64,000 nt of DNA from Saprospira grandis str. Lewin (GTDB taxonomy: Bacteria; Bacteroidota; Bacteroidia; Chitinophagales; Saprospiraceae): positions 1,715,001 to 1,779,000 of the forward strand of contig NC_016940.1 in assembly GCF_000250635.1 (NCBI RefSeq), written 5' to 3'. The notes under the pieces are model-generated. The model was not told the DNA's origin and did not search any database. It was given only the letters and a program-made list of their open reading frames with translations. Below, in pieces: positions 8,771-17,582 of the stretch; positions within the stretch are counted from its first letter, which is position 1, and the number at the start of each line of letters is the position of its first letter. The position numbers were made by a program, and so were the translations under genes.

Positions 8771-9097
8771 ATGGAGCAGGTAAAAGCCGTTAATGTGCAA
8801 GAACTCAAACGGATGCAAGACGATCAATTCGATTTCCAACTCATCGACCTTCGAGAGGCCGATGAACTCGATATTTGCCATATCAATGGGATGCATATCC
8901 CCCTAGGAGAAATTGATGTCCGCGCCCAAGAAATTGCCCGCGATAAACCCGTGGTTTTGCACTGCAAAACAGGCCGCCGCTCCTATATGGCCGCCCTCTT
9001 CCTACAACAACAACACGGTTTCGATAATCTCTATAGCCTAGATGGGGGCATTATCGCCTACGCCAAGGAAATTGATCCCAATATGACCGCTTATTAG
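8771..9097 (+). CDS. Single-domain rhodanese-like protein
   Basis: 108 residues. The fold matches single-domain sulfurtransferases: FQLIDLREADELDICHINGMHIPLGEI, then the active loop HCKTGRRS with Cys65. Such proteins move sulfur through a cysteine persulfide. The acceptor is unknown. It is cytoplasmic (no signal peptide) and lies directly behind the pseudouridine synthase, suggesting a shared transcript but not necessarily a shared role. Confidence 0.9.
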   Translation: MEQVKAVNVQELKRMQDDQFDFQLIDLREADELDICHINGMHIPLGEIDVRAQEIARDKPVVLHCKTGRRSYMAALFLQQQHGFDNLYSLDGGIIAYAKEIDPNMTAY

Positions 9098-9172
9098 CAA
9101 GTTGTTTAGGGGCGTTACTCCTTTTAGTCGTCGAACTGCGGCTTGCAGCCTTGTTGTCGCAGTTCGCTGCTG

Positions 9173-9292
9173 TTTTGGGGCCTCCTGCCTGCGGCAGGCG
9201 CTACGTTTCGCAGCTCGCAGGTCTGCTCGGCCCTGCGCCGCCAAAGGCGGCTGGGTCTGGCCCTTCGGGCCACTGCTGCACATCGCTAGGCC
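9173..9292 (+). repeat. GC-rich structured element, copy 3
   Basis: Ends GGCCT/AGGCC. Left hairpin CCTGCC/GGCAGG, middle CCGCC/GGCGG, third GGCCC/GGGCC. Positions 9112-9160, just before it, hold a diverged copy of the second module (GTCGTCGAACTGCGG with GGCTT-GC-AGCC stem). Confidence 0.88.
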
Positions 9293-9354
9293 GAGGCCCA
9301 AGCCTGGCCCCCTCCCCAGCCCCTATTTTATCATTTACTACCTAAATCGTAGTC

Positions 9355-10935
9355 ATGCCTCAAGAAGTAGAAATTAGCCTTTTGCCCCAAGAGCTGGAGC
9401 AAGAGGCCCTGATCGAGAAAAAATTGCGCAAAAAGTTGCGCTGGCCCAAGGATCAACAGTTGGCCCATTGGCATATCCGCAGAAGAAGCCTAGACGCCAG
9501 AGGACGGCAGCCGCTTTTCCGCCTCCGTATTGTGGCCTATAAAACGGGAGAGCTTGTTCCCGAAACGCCTTCTATTATTGCGGCCTTGCCGCAGGTCCAA
9601 AATCGCCCAGAAGTCTTAATCGTTGGGGCGGGGCCCGCAGGCTATTTTGCCGCTCTAGAACTTATTGAACTTGGCCTAAAACCCATTATCCTCGAAAGAG
9701 GAAAAGATGTGCGGGCCCGCCGCCGCGACCTTCGGGCCATTCAGCAGTTTGGCGAGGTAAATCCACATTCTAATTATTGCTTTGGCGAAGGTGGAGCCGG
9801 TACTTATTCCGACGGAAAGCTCTATACCCGCTCCAAAAAAAGAGGGAGCATAGAAAAATCCTTGCGCTTGTTTGTAGAACATGGCGCCCCCAGCGATATT
9901 CTCATTGATGCCCACCCGCATATTGGCTCCAACAAACTGCCTAAGGTAGTGGCCGCCATGCGAGAGACCATAGAAAGCAAGGGCGGAGAAATCCATTTTG
10001 AGGCTTGGGTTACCGACTTCCTCATTGAGGAGAAACAGGGCCAAAGAAGCCTAAAAGGCTTGCGCACCGCCGATGGCAAAGAATGGTGGGGCCAAGGCGT
10101 TATTTTAGCTACGGGCCATTCGGCCAGAGATATCTTCCGTTTATTGGACCAAAAAAAGGTGGCCATTGAGGCGAAACCCTTTGCCCTTGGCGTGCGGATA
10201 GAACACCCTCAGGCCCTAATCGATGAATTGCAGTATGGCATAAAAGAGCGGCCCAAAGAACTGCCCGCCTCTAGCTATAGCCTAGTTTGCCAGGTAGAAA
10301 ACCGAGGCGTATTCTCCTTTTGTATGTGTCCGGGCGGATTGATTGTGCCCGCTTCTACGGCCCCAGGCGAATTAGTCGTTAATGGGATGTCGATGTCTAG
10401 ACGAGACTCTCCTTTTGCCAATTCGGGCATGGTGGTGGCCGTAGATATGGAAGACTTGAAAGAGTATGCGCATTTAGGGCCATTTGCGGCCATGAGCTTT
10501 CAGCAAGAGGTAGAACAAGCCCTATTTCGGGCGGGAGATGGGAGCCAGGCGGCGCCAGCTCAGCGCCTTACCGACTTTGTCAAGGGGAAAACCTCTAGTA
10601 GCTTGCCAAAAACCTCTTACATCCCTGGAATTTACTCGGCCCGTTTGGACCAATTGCTTCCTGCGGGAATTAGTCGTCGTTTGCAGCTTGGTTTGCAACA
10701 GATGGGCAAAAAAATGCGGGGCTATTATACTGAAGAAGCCCAATTAATTGGCGTAGAGAGTCGAACCAGCTCCCCTATTCGGATACCGAGAGAGCCAGAT
10801 AGCTGCATGCATCCAGAACTAGCGGCCCTATTTCCCTGTGGAGAGGGAGCGGGTTATGCGGGCGGCATCATTTCGGCAGCTATGGATGGGCAGAAAGTGG
10901 CCCAAGCCTTAGCCAAATGGATAGCGGCCCAATAA
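9355..10935 (+). CDS. FAD-dependent dehydrogenase of the COG2509 type
   Basis: 526 residues. An N-terminal ~75-residue domain precedes a dinucleotide-binding motif VLIVGAGPAG (87-96). Further family landmarks are the GEGGAGTYSDGKL segment (FAD contact) and a C-terminal FPCGEGAGYAGGIISAAMDG motif closing the FAD site. The family is widespread and annotated as uncharacterised FAD-dependent dehydrogenase; the substrate is unknown. It is likely cytosolic. The gene is followed by a structured element and an unknown small gene on the same strand. Confidence 0.88.
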   Translation: MPQEVEISLLPQELEQEALIEKKLRKKLRWPKDQQLAHWHIRRRSLDARGRQPLFRLRIVAYKTGELVPETPSIIAALPQVQNRPEVLIVGAGPAGYFAALELIELGLKPIILERGKDVRARRRDLRAIQQFGEVNPHSNYCFGEGGAGTYSDGKLYTRSKKRGSIEKSLRLFVEHGAPSDILIDAHPHIGSNKLPKVVAAMRETIESKGGEIHFEAWVTDFLIEEKQGQRSLKGLRTADGKEWWGQGVILATGHSARDIFRLLDQKKVAIEAKPFALGVRIEHPQALIDELQYGIKERPKELPASSYSLVCQVENRGVFSFCMCPGGLIVPASTAPGELVVNGMSMSRRDSPFANSGMVVAVDMEDLKEYAHLGPFAAMSFQQEVEQALFRAGDGSQAAPAQRLTDFVKGKTSSSLPKTSYIPGIYSARLDQLLPAGISRRLQLGLQQMGKKMRGYYTEEAQLIGVESRTSSPIRIPREPDSCMHPELAALFPCGEGAGYAGGIISAAMDGQKVAQALAKWIAAQ

Positions 10936-10950
10936 TTTTGCGGTGGACAG

Positions 10951-11090
10951 GGCGCGGAGCGCCCGCAGGCCTAGGGGCCTGAAATGGTGCGGCGCAGCCG
11001 CAGACCAAGGAGCCGGAGGCGACGCAGGGCCGAGCAGAGCTGCGAGCCATGCAAGGGCCCGGCCGCCGAAGGCGGCAGGCCCCCAAAAAA
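10951..11090 (-). repeat. GC-rich structured element, copy 4 (GGGGCCTG subtype)
   Basis: On the minus strand the ends are GGGGCCTG and CAGGCCCC, an 8-bp closing stem. Left hairpin GCCGCC/GGCGGC, third hairpin GCGGC/GCCGC. Its GGGG end is 21 bases before the start codon of the next plus-strand gene. Confidence 0.87.
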
Positions 11091-11110
11091 ACAACATAAA
11101 ACAAAAACAG

Positions 11111-11554
11111 ATGGGACTATTTAGCAACCCTTTGAAGAACCCCAAAGTCTTGGATATGGTCTTTGGGAAGGCCCAAGAGGAATTAAACGAGGCCTTAATT
11201 TATCGGAAAAAGCAATTTGAGGACCCCAACCTATATATGTGGGTGGAGGTAGAACAGGGCCTGCCCTTTGTTTGTCTGCGCAACTTGGCGGGAGAAAATC
11301 TGGTCCGGATGACCGCCCAGCAACTGCTGCAAGACGAGGCCATACAGCAGCAGCTCAAGAAGATTCCCTCTCTTGTGCGGCCCTTTATTAAGTGGGATGT
11401 TGTCTTGCCCAAAATGAATGCCATCTTAGTGCGCCAATTGGGGACCGACAAAAACATCAAGGTAACAGAAGGGCCGAAAAAAGCCATTGTAGACCTTTGG
11501 GAAGCAGGCGAAGAGCGGCAAAAAAATATCTCCTTGACCGAAATATTTTTGTAG
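11111..11554 (+). CDS. Hypothetical protein, 147 aa
   Basis: I do not recognise this protein. The frame is open further upstream to 10943, but that part is the structured repeat. The ATG at 11111 gives a sensible start (MGLFSNPLKNPKVLDMVFGK). The protein is soluble, mixed alpha/beta, with no motif I can name: KAQEELNEALIYRKKQFED, then VEVEQGLPFVCLRNLAGENLVRM and a basic helix region VRPFIKWDVVLPKMNAILVRQL. A gap of about 145 bases follows before the secreted paralogue pair. Confidence 0.6.
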   Translation: MGLFSNPLKNPKVLDMVFGKAQEELNEALIYRKKQFEDPNLYMWVEVEQGLPFVCLRNLAGENLVRMTAQQLLQDEAIQQQLKKIPSLVRPFIKWDVVLPKMNAILVRQLGTDKNIKVTEGPKKAIVDLWEAGEERQKNISLTEIFL

Positions 11555-11700
11555 AAAAACAATCTTTTAGAGAAGAATTGCGTAAAAGAATAAAAAAGCG
11601 GAAGTGCAAAAGGCAGCTTGGCAAGTAGTTTGCCCAATAAAAAAAACCAATACAAGACAAGCCCTTCATTTATTCATCACCAACTTTTATCTCTACATAC

Positions 11701-12441
11701 ATGCAAAAATTAGCATTTCTATTTCTTTTCCTAAGTTTTGGTTTTGGCGCAGTACAGGCGCAGAAAACTCAGGCAACAGAAAAAAACCTGATTAAGACTT
11801 TGGACCCAGAAGGTGCCGAAAACATCAGCTTTAAGTTTAATTTTGAAGAGCTAGACCTAGAGCCTTGGGATCAGAGTAGCTTGCGCATTCGTCTTTTGGT
11901 GCACTCTAATTATCCAGAATCCATCATGAAAGAGCTGCTCAAGGCGGGTCGTTATGAAATGCAAGGTTTATTGGATGGAGACACCTACTATATCACGATG
12001 CCAAATTTGGATAAGATGATTACGGTTGGTAACTTGTTATTAGAGGAAAAGATCTTTGTATCGGTACAAACGCCCGGCTACTTTCAGAAAGAAGGCAAAA
12101 CCATTAAGAAAAAGCTAGATCCGGCTTTGGTGGTTAATGCTAGAGGAAATCAGGCTGCTTTGAAAAAGATGCGCCAGATTAAGGAAGACATTGAGGACAA
12201 AGTGGAAGTAGAATTTGTTTGGATTGGCGTGAATGAGCAATCATCGGCCAAAGCCAATATGAAAGACCGCTTTAAGAAGAAAGATGAAAAGACCAAAAGC
12301 CGCGTGCATGGTCTATCTGAAGAGGAGCCTGTTGGGGCTAGCCGTCGTGGAACGATGCAGCCTAACATGACTGCTGAAGAATTTAAAAGCCAATATGGAG
12401 GAATTTGGATTTTGGTAGAAGACGAACTCGACTACAGATAG
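11701..12441 (+). CDS. Secreted protein, first of two tandem paralogues
   Basis: 246 residues with a signal peptide ending ...GAVQAQ. The mature part contains EPWDQSSLRIRLLVHSNYPE, ELLKAGRYEMQG and SVQTPGYF, all echoed in the next gene (EPWDQKGMRVEIEVISNMP, QLVKAGRYELEG, NVKTPGYY). The beta-rich repeat style is reminiscent of DUF4097-type putative surface or periplasmic proteins; this is a weak resemblance. A C-terminal charged tail (KDRFKKKDEKTKSRVHG...) is absent from the paralogue. Function is unknown. Location is periplasm or cell surface. Confidence 0.72.
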   Translation: MQKLAFLFLFLSFGFGAVQAQKTQATEKNLIKTLDPEGAENISFKFNFEELDLEPWDQSSLRIRLLVHSNYPESIMKELLKAGRYEMQGLLDGDTYYITMPNLDKMITVGNLLLEEKIFVSVQTPGYFQKEGKTIKKKLDPALVVNARGNQAALKKMRQIKEDIEDKVEVEFVWIGVNEQSSAKANMKDRFKKKDEKTKSRVHGLSEEEPVGASRRGTMQPNMTAEEFKSQYGGIWILVEDELDYR

Positions 12442-12488
12442 CCATTGCCTCTGCTCTTATTTTTATTTTGATTACAAAACACACAATC

Positions 12489-13046
12489 ATGAGAATCTCT
12501 GCCTTTATTGCTCTATTTATGTCTTTTGCTTTTTTGGTTCAGGCCCAAGACAATAGCGAAAAAACCTTGGTAAAAACCCTAATGCCCGAAGAAAGCTCGG
12601 AAGTGGTTTTTGAAACCAAAAATGCCACTATTGGCGCCGAACCTTGGGATCAGAAAGGAATGCGCGTAGAAATCGAAGTTATTTCTAATATGCCTGTTTC
12701 TGTATTGGAGCAATTGGTAAAAGCGGGTCGTTATGAGCTCGAAGGTCGCACAGAAGATGGTATTTTCTATGTGAATGCGCCTAAAATGGAAAAGCAGGTT
12801 ACTGTTCGTGGTAAGTTGTTGGAAGAAGTGATCAACTTCAATGTAAAAACACCTGGCTACTACGTACTTAGCGAAAACCGCCTCATGCCTGATGCAGGTC
12901 TAGCCGCTCGTGGTAACATGAAGCGCAACATTGAGACCGTTATCGTAATCAAGCCTGTTCTTAAAACAACACTTCAATCTGATGCTCAGATTGAACTCAA
13001 AACTGGTGATATCAAAATCGGTGATGAGATCATTGAGATCGAGTAA
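12489..13046 (+). CDS. Secreted protein, second tandem paralogue
   Basis: 185 residues from the ATG at 12489, the start that gives a clean signal peptide (MRISAFIALFMSFAFLVQAQ). The longer open frame from 12405 has no support. Aligned with the upstream gene it shares KTL-PE, EPWDQ, VKAGRYELEG, the VTVRGKLLEE block and VKTPGYY. It ends in TGDIKIGDEIIEIE, a beta-strand tail. The 48-base gap and single downstream terminator suggest one transcript for the pair. Function is unknown. Confidence 0.75.
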   Translation: MRISAFIALFMSFAFLVQAQDNSEKTLVKTLMPEESSEVVFETKNATIGAEPWDQKGMRVEIEVISNMPVSVLEQLVKAGRYELEGRTEDGIFYVNAPKMEKQVTVRGKLLEEVINFNVKTPGYYVLSENRLMPDAGLAARGNMKRNIETVIVIKPVLKTTLQSDAQIELKTGDIKIGDEIIEIE

Positions 13047-13069
13047 GTTAATATAGACGCTAAATTTTA

Positions 13070-13103
13070 GCCCTAGTTCTTTAGAGAACTAGGGCTTTTT
13101 TTA
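13070..13103 (+). terminator. Intrinsic terminator between convergent genes
   Basis: GCCCTAGTTCT, loop TTAG, AGAACTAGGGC, then a run of eight T. Strong for the plus-strand pair; the minus-strand side has only a short T-rich tail. Confidence 0.88.
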
Positions 13104-13109
13104 TGCTGC

Positions 13110-13901
13110 TTATTGCTCTTCTTTTCCTTGGGCCATAAAATGCGGATTATGCAAATCGGCCTTATTGTAGCGCAGTGGTTTTCGGCTCTCCCAATCGAGG
13201 ATTTGGCCCCCAGCTTCTTGCAGGATAATTTGAGGAGCGGCAGTATCCCATTCCATAGTGGGACCTAAGCGGGGGTAAATATCGGCTTGGCCTTGGGCTA
13301 GGGCCATAAACTTTAGGGCGCTGCCTTTGGCCATAAATTGCGGCTGATTTAGAGACTGAATATAGGCCGTTGTGGCAGGCCGAAGATGTGAGCGAGAGCC
13401 CAAAACCCGCAAGCCCTGCTGTTCAAAAGAGAAACTGCTGGCCCAAATCCGTTTATACTCGCCTTCTTCTAGCAGATAGGCCCCCTCTCCTTTTTGCGCC
13501 CAGTATAGATCCTGATTTAGGGGGGCATAGAGCAAGCCAAAAATAACCTCGCCCCTTTCCACTAAAGCGATATTGATAGCAAACTCTCCATTTCGGTGGA
13601 CAAACTCTCTGGTCCCATCCAAAGGATCAATCAGCCAGCAATAGCGGTAATCTTTACGCTCCTCATAGGGCGCTATCTGCTCTTCTTCCGAGATGATCGG
13701 AATCTCGGGCCAATGGCAAGCCAAGGCCTGGCAAATAATGGCATTCGAGCGCTGATCTGCCAAAGTCAAAGGGCTATCATCTGCTTTTTGCTCTAGCTGC
13801 CAATTGGCTGTAGGCTGCTCATAGACCTGCATAATAGCTTGTCCTGCCTCTTGGGCAATTTTTTGAATCAACTGGATGTCAGAAAGGCTTAGCGCAATCA
13901 T
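13110..13901 (-). CDS. cysQ: 3'(2'),5'-bisphosphate nucleotidase CysQ
   Basis: 263 residues of the inositol-monophosphatase-like, Mg-dependent, Li-sensitive family. CysQ removes the 3'-phosphate of PAP produced in sulfate assimilation. Metal-site motifs are SEEE (71-74), the hallmark DPLDGT (92-97) with REFVHRNGEFAINIAL, and EWDTAAPQIILQEAGG near the C-terminus. These match CysQ better than plain inositol phosphatases. It is 12 bases downstream of the MtfA-like gene on the same strand, probably one transcript. No other sulfate-assimilation gene is nearby. Confidence 0.9.
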   Translation of the reverse strand: MIALSLSDIQLIQKIAQEAGQAIMQVYEQPTANWQLEQKADDSPLTLADQRSNAIICQALACHWPEIPIISEEEQIAPYEERKDYRYCWLIDPLDGTREFVHRNGEFAINIALVERGEVIFGLLYAPLNQDLYWAQKGEGAYLLEEGEYKRIWASSFSFEQQGLRVLGSRSHLRPATTAYIQSLNQPQFMAKGSALKFMALAQGQADIYPRLGPTMEWDTAAPQIILQEAGGQILDWESRKPLRYNKADLHNPHFMAQGKEEQ

Positions 13902-13913
13902 TTTCTCTATAGT

Positions 13914-14831
13914 TTAATGTAAATCATCTTCTTCCTCTAGGGCTGGATTACCCACCCCATCCTGTAAAGCTGGCGCACTAAAACTAAGGGGATCCTGCCC
14001 ATAGGTCTTTACCAAAAACTCATAGACCTCAGGAAACTCTCCCTTAAAGGCCTCAGGATAAGTAAAAAAGTGCTCAGAAGCTAACTCAAAGAGCTCAAAA
14101 TCAGGCAGGCCCGTATACTCTAGGCTATAGCCCACCTTAAACTGACGCAAAACATGCAGCCGAGCCAAAAAGTCCATCCGGTCCCCTATCGGTAAATCTT
14201 CATCATGAATATGATGCTCGGCCTTAAAGGCTTTGGCAAAGCCATACAAACAAACATCATAATACTGATGCGGAGCCTTTAGCCCTCGGATAAACATATT
14301 GACAGAAATGAACAAGCTGCTAAATGGCTCTTCTTCCTCAAATTCTACCGCATGAATCTTCTCATTGATCTTAGGCGTGATGAAGGTCCGAGGAAATAAT
14401 ACAATCATTCCCAACTTAGGAAAAAACTCTTTCTGAAAAGCCTTGCCCATCGTCATCTGAATAGCCCGAGCAGATACCAATAGCTGTATATCACCAGGCA
14501 GCTTCTCCGCCCCTCTCATCTGAAACTGCTTTTGCATTCTGAAAATGCTTAAGCGCTGCTCAAAAAAGCGCTTGTGCTCTGCCCCCAAATTGCGGTAATA
14601 AGGGAAAAACTGCCCCAATATATCTTGCTCTACCTTGGCCAAACCCGGAGGATGCTTTACCGCCCACCACTCGTAAATTCCTCTACGAATTAAGTAGGTG
14701 CCCACAAAAATGCCTAAGGGGATCGCTCCCAACCATTTCCACTCATCAGCAATTAAGTCATTGAGCAGAAGATAGACAAATATTAAGGTGCCAATACCAG
14801 AAGGAATCAGAAGAAGGGCTAAAATAGGCAT
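13914..14831 (-). CDS. MtfA-like membrane protein lacking the zinc-peptidase motif
   Basis: 305 residues. Two N-terminal membrane segments (about 3-23, 33-50) precede a soluble domain that follows the MtfA (PF06167) layout: FFPYYRNLGAEHKRFFEQRL (75-94), LPGDIQLLVSARAIQMTMGK (111-130) and GMIVLFPRTF (141-150). MtfA has HEFAH at the place where this protein reads YGFAKAF (196-202), so the metal ligands are missing and peptidase activity is unlikely. The homology call is by eye. It lies upstream of cysQ with a 12-base gap. Confidence 0.6.
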   Translation of the reverse strand: MPILALLLIPSGIGTLIFVYLLLNDLIADEWKWLGAIPLGIFVGTYLIRRGIYEWWAVKHPPGLAKVEQDILGQFFPYYRNLGAEHKRFFEQRLSIFRMQKQFQMRGAEKLPGDIQLLVSARAIQMTMGKAFQKEFFPKLGMIVLFPRTFITPKINEKIHAVEFEEEEPFSSLFISVNMFIRGLKAPHQYYDVCLYGFAKAFKAEHHIHDEDLPIGDRMDFLARLHVLRQFKVGYSLEYTGLPDFELFELASEHFFTYPEAFKGEFPEVYEFLVKTYGQDPLSFSAPALQDGVGNPALEEEDDLH

Positions 14832-15064
14832 AAGAGTAAGATGCTAGTGGACCAAATTATATTTTTATATAGCTGCTTAGATATAACATCTTTTTAAGAT
14901 AATTTTGCAAGCAAGGATATTTATATCTAAGATATTTTCTAAATTTAGAACAGCAGCCCTAAAGCCGCTCTCCCCAAACAAGAAGGCCAAAAGGCCCAAA
15001 TTGTTACATTCAAGCCATGATTTAGTATGCGTTTTATCGCTCTAGGCCAAAAATAATCAACCTT

Positions 15065-16888
15065 ATGGAAATTCGTCGTCTTTTTGATATCCCTTATTAT
15101 CAAGCTGCCCATTATCCCCTCCCCAAAGCTATCGGAGGCCAGCATATTAGTGGCAAAAAGTACTACTATAGTACCGAAAAACTATTAGAACTGGTCAATA
15201 AAGTGAGCTGGGGACTCCTGCAAATGGGCATGAAACCCGGCGATAAAATTGCCCTGATCTCTTATAATAACCGCCCAGAATGGAATATCATGGACCTGGG
15301 TATGCAGCAAATTGGGGTGATTAACGTCCCCGTCTATCCCACGATTAGCCCCGATGATTATGTCTATATCTTTAATGACGCTACGATTAAGTATGCTGTC
15401 GTTGGCCATGGCGACCTCCTCGATAAGGTCCGTACCGCCCAAAGCGATATCCCCTCTCTTCAAGCTATCTTTACCTTTGATGAGGCCGATGCCCAAGGAC
15501 AAGTAGATGCCAATGGCCAAGAGGTCAGTTTCTGGGAACATATCTGGGGCGAAAACCCCAATATGGACATTATCCAAGCCCATAAGGATAAAATTAAAGC
15601 CGAAGATCTAGCGACCATTATTTATACCTCCGGAACTACAGGCAAACCCAAGGGCGTGATGCTCAGCCATAATAATATTGCCACCAATGTCCGCGATGTG
15701 CTCCCCTTTATTCCCCTTCAACCCCAAGATATCGCCCTCAGCTTCCTGCCGCTCTGCCATGTCTTTGAACGAACCGTTACTTATAGCTATATGGCCAAAG
15801 GAGCACAGATTTTCTATGCTAAAGACCTCGATACGCTCTCGGAAACCCTGCAGGATGTCCGCCCCCATTTCTTTACTACCGTCCCCCGACTCCTCGAAAA
15901 GGTCTATGAGAAAATGATGCTGAAGGTCCAAGCCGAAGGCGGCCTCAAAGAAAAAATATTTAATTGGGCCCTCGGACTAACCGAAAAGTATGATTTCGAT
16001 TGGCAGGCTGCTGGCCTAGAAGCCATCAAATGGAAGATTGCCGATAAACTAGTCTTCTCTAAGGTTAGAGATCGCCTCGGTGGCCGCTTGAAAGGAATTG
16101 TAACAGGCGCCGCCGCCTGCCCCCCTCGCATGACGCAGCTCTTCTCTGCTGTGGGCGTCCCTATCCGTGAAGGCTATGGCCTGACCGAAACCTCTCCCGC
16201 TATTTCTATCAATATTTTTGAGCCCTACCAAGCCATGATCGGTAGCGTTGGCCCTATCCTCCCTAGCGTGCAGGTCAAAATTGATCAAGACGATAGCTAT
16301 GGCCCCGGCGAAGGCGAGGTCCTCGTCAAAGGAAATTCGGTCATGATGGGCTACTACCGCAAAGAAGATAAAACCGCCGAGGTCTTTAATGAAGAAGGCT
16401 GGTTCCTCACTGGCGATATTGGCAAGATCGTAGAAAACAAAAAAGGCATCAAGTTCCTCAAAATTACCGACCGCAAAAAAGAACTACTCAAAACTTCTGG
16501 CGGAAAATATGTCGCCCCCACCCCCATCGAAAGCACGCTCAAAGAAGATCTTTTGGTGGAGCAGGTCATGGTGGTTGGCGAAAAACGCAAGTTTGTCTCG
16601 GCCCTTATTCAACCCAACTTTGAAAGCCTCAAGAATTGGTGCCAAGATAAAAATATTACCTGGACCAAGCCCGAGGAGGTCCTCGCAAACCCTAAGGTCC
16701 TCGCTTACTTCCAAGCGGTGGTCAACCGCTATAACCCCCGCTTCTCTAAGGTCGAGCAAATTAAGAAGTTTCATCTGGTCCCTACCGCCTGGGGCGTAGA
16801 AACAGGAGAACTCACGCCCACCATGAAGCTCAAAAGAAGAGTCATTTTAGCCAATTATGAAGATGCTATCGAAAAACTTTATCAGTAA
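15065..16888 (+). CDS. Long-chain acyl-CoA synthetase (AMP-forming, FadD/FAA-type)
   Basis: 607 residues of the ANL superfamily. It activates fatty acids to acyl-CoA through an acyl-adenylate. Motifs in order: TIIYTSGTTGKPKGVMLSH (about 185-203, P-loop), LPLCHVFERT, GYGLTETSP (motif for the adenylate), GEGEVLVKGNSVMMGYY, TGDIG and TDRKKELLKTSGGKYVAP, with the catalytic lysine region near TPTMKLKRR at the C-terminus. Length matches the eukaryote-like long-chain family common in Bacteroidota. No dedicated beta-oxidation genes are nearby. Its last 32 bases overlap the next gene. Confidence 0.9.
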   Translation: MEIRRLFDIPYYQAAHYPLPKAIGGQHISGKKYYYSTEKLLELVNKVSWGLLQMGMKPGDKIALISYNNRPEWNIMDLGMQQIGVINVPVYPTISPDDYVYIFNDATIKYAVVGHGDLLDKVRTAQSDIPSLQAIFTFDEADAQGQVDANGQEVSFWEHIWGENPNMDIIQAHKDKIKAEDLATIIYTSGTTGKPKGVMLSHNNIATNVRDVLPFIPLQPQDIALSFLPLCHVFERTVTYSYMAKGAQIFYAKDLDTLSETLQDVRPHFFTTVPRLLEKVYEKMMLKVQAEGGLKEKIFNWALGLTEKYDFDWQAAGLEAIKWKIADKLVFSKVRDRLGGRLKGIVTGAAACPPRMTQLFSAVGVPIREGYGLTETSPAISINIFEPYQAMIGSVGPILPSVQVKIDQDDSYGPGEGEVLVKGNSVMMGYYRKEDKTAEVFNEEGWFLTGDIGKIVENKKGIKFLKITDRKKELLKTSGGKYVAPTPIESTLKEDLLVEQVMVVGEKRKFVSALIQPNFESLKNWCQDKNITWTKPEEVLANPKVLAYFQAVVNRYNPRFSKVEQIKKFHLVPTAWGVETGELTPTMKLKRRVILANYEDAIEKLYQ

Positions 16889-17285
16889 ATTCTTAGTCCT
16901 CAGCCTATTGCTGCTCAGCCTTGCCGCCTGCCAGTCTTCTAGCACAGACCCACTCTATAGCCCCGAAGACTTGGCCGGAAATTGGCGCCGCATCGATAGC
17001 AATAAACCAAGCCTAGATGCTATGGAGGTAGAAGTGGAGGGTACCGATGCTTTTATTCGAGCCACCAATGGCAATAGCCCCTACTTTTTGCTCGGCCAAC
17101 GCAAATGGCGCCGCATCAAACCAACCGATGGCCCCAATTTTAGCTATGAGGATAAAGGCAGCAATAATGAGTTTTATGATGGCACAATGACGCTCGATAA
17201 AAGTGGCCCTACAGATTATCTCTACCTCAATGTTAAGGTGGCTGGCAACGGCAATGGCAACAGACAAACCTGGGAACGCTTTTAA
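16857..17285 (+). CDS. Small lipoprotein, function unknown
   Basis: 142 residues with a lipoprotein signal: hydrophobic FLVLSLLLLSLAAC, lipobox LAAC with the lipidated Cys at 25, followed by a QSSSTD spacer. The mature part (LAGNWRRIDSNKP..., FYDGTMTLDKSG) resembles small lipocalin-like or copper-resistance-like beta domains, but I cannot name a family. The start overlaps the acyl-CoA ligase end by 32 bases; a start at the second ATG (16863) is equally possible. The overlap implies co-transcription. Confidence 0.72.
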   Translation: MKMLSKNFISKFLVLSLLLLSLAACQSSSTDPLYSPEDLAGNWRRIDSNKPSLDAMEVEVEGTDAFIRATNGNSPYFLLGQRKWRRIKPTDGPNFSYEDKGSNNEFYDGTMTLDKSGPTDYLYLNVKVAGNGNGNRQTWERF

Positions 17286-17296
17286 ATAAGCTCCTT

Positions 17297-17427
17297 TTTT
17301 GGGGCCTCCCCTGCGGCCCGATGGGCCTTGGGGCGGGCTGTGCCGCAGCTCGCAGGTCTGCTCGGCCCTGCGCCGCCTTCGGCGGCTGGGTCTGGCCCTT
17401 CGGGCCACTGCTATCCATCCCTAGGCC
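17297..17427 (+). repeat. GC-rich structured element, copy 5
   Basis: Ends GGCCT/AGGCC. Left hairpin GGCCC-GAT-GGGCC, middle CCGCC/GGCGG, third GGCCC/GGGCC. It starts about 12 bases past the lipoprotein stop. Confidence 0.9.
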
Positions 17428-17470
17428 GCTCATCTCTCTTTTTCAGGCCAGGCAGTCTGCTTCGGCCCTA

Positions 17471-17505
17471 AAGGGGACAAAACTTCGGTTTTGTCCCCTT
17501 TTTTT
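17471..17505 (+). terminator. UUCG-loop intrinsic terminator
   Basis: AAGGGGACAAAAC, loop TTCG, GTTTTGTCCCCTT, then T5. It follows structured element copy 5 and would end the acyl-CoA ligase/lipoprotein transcript. Confidence 0.88.
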
Positions 17506-17582
17506 GGCCCTGCCTACTCTACTCACAAACATATTGCTCAACTGTTTTTATCTTTATGCTGTTACTATAAATAAAACTGCCT

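Noticed and set aside
9102-9377. Open frames running through the GC-rich elements on either strand, sometimes starting MGLP or MGLG
   Set aside because: They follow the repeat, appear on both strands, vary in frame between copies, and vanish where hairpin arms change length. They are shadows of base composition.
10943-11110. Upstream extension of the 147-residue gene
   Set aside because: The added 56 residues are encoded by structured element copy 4.
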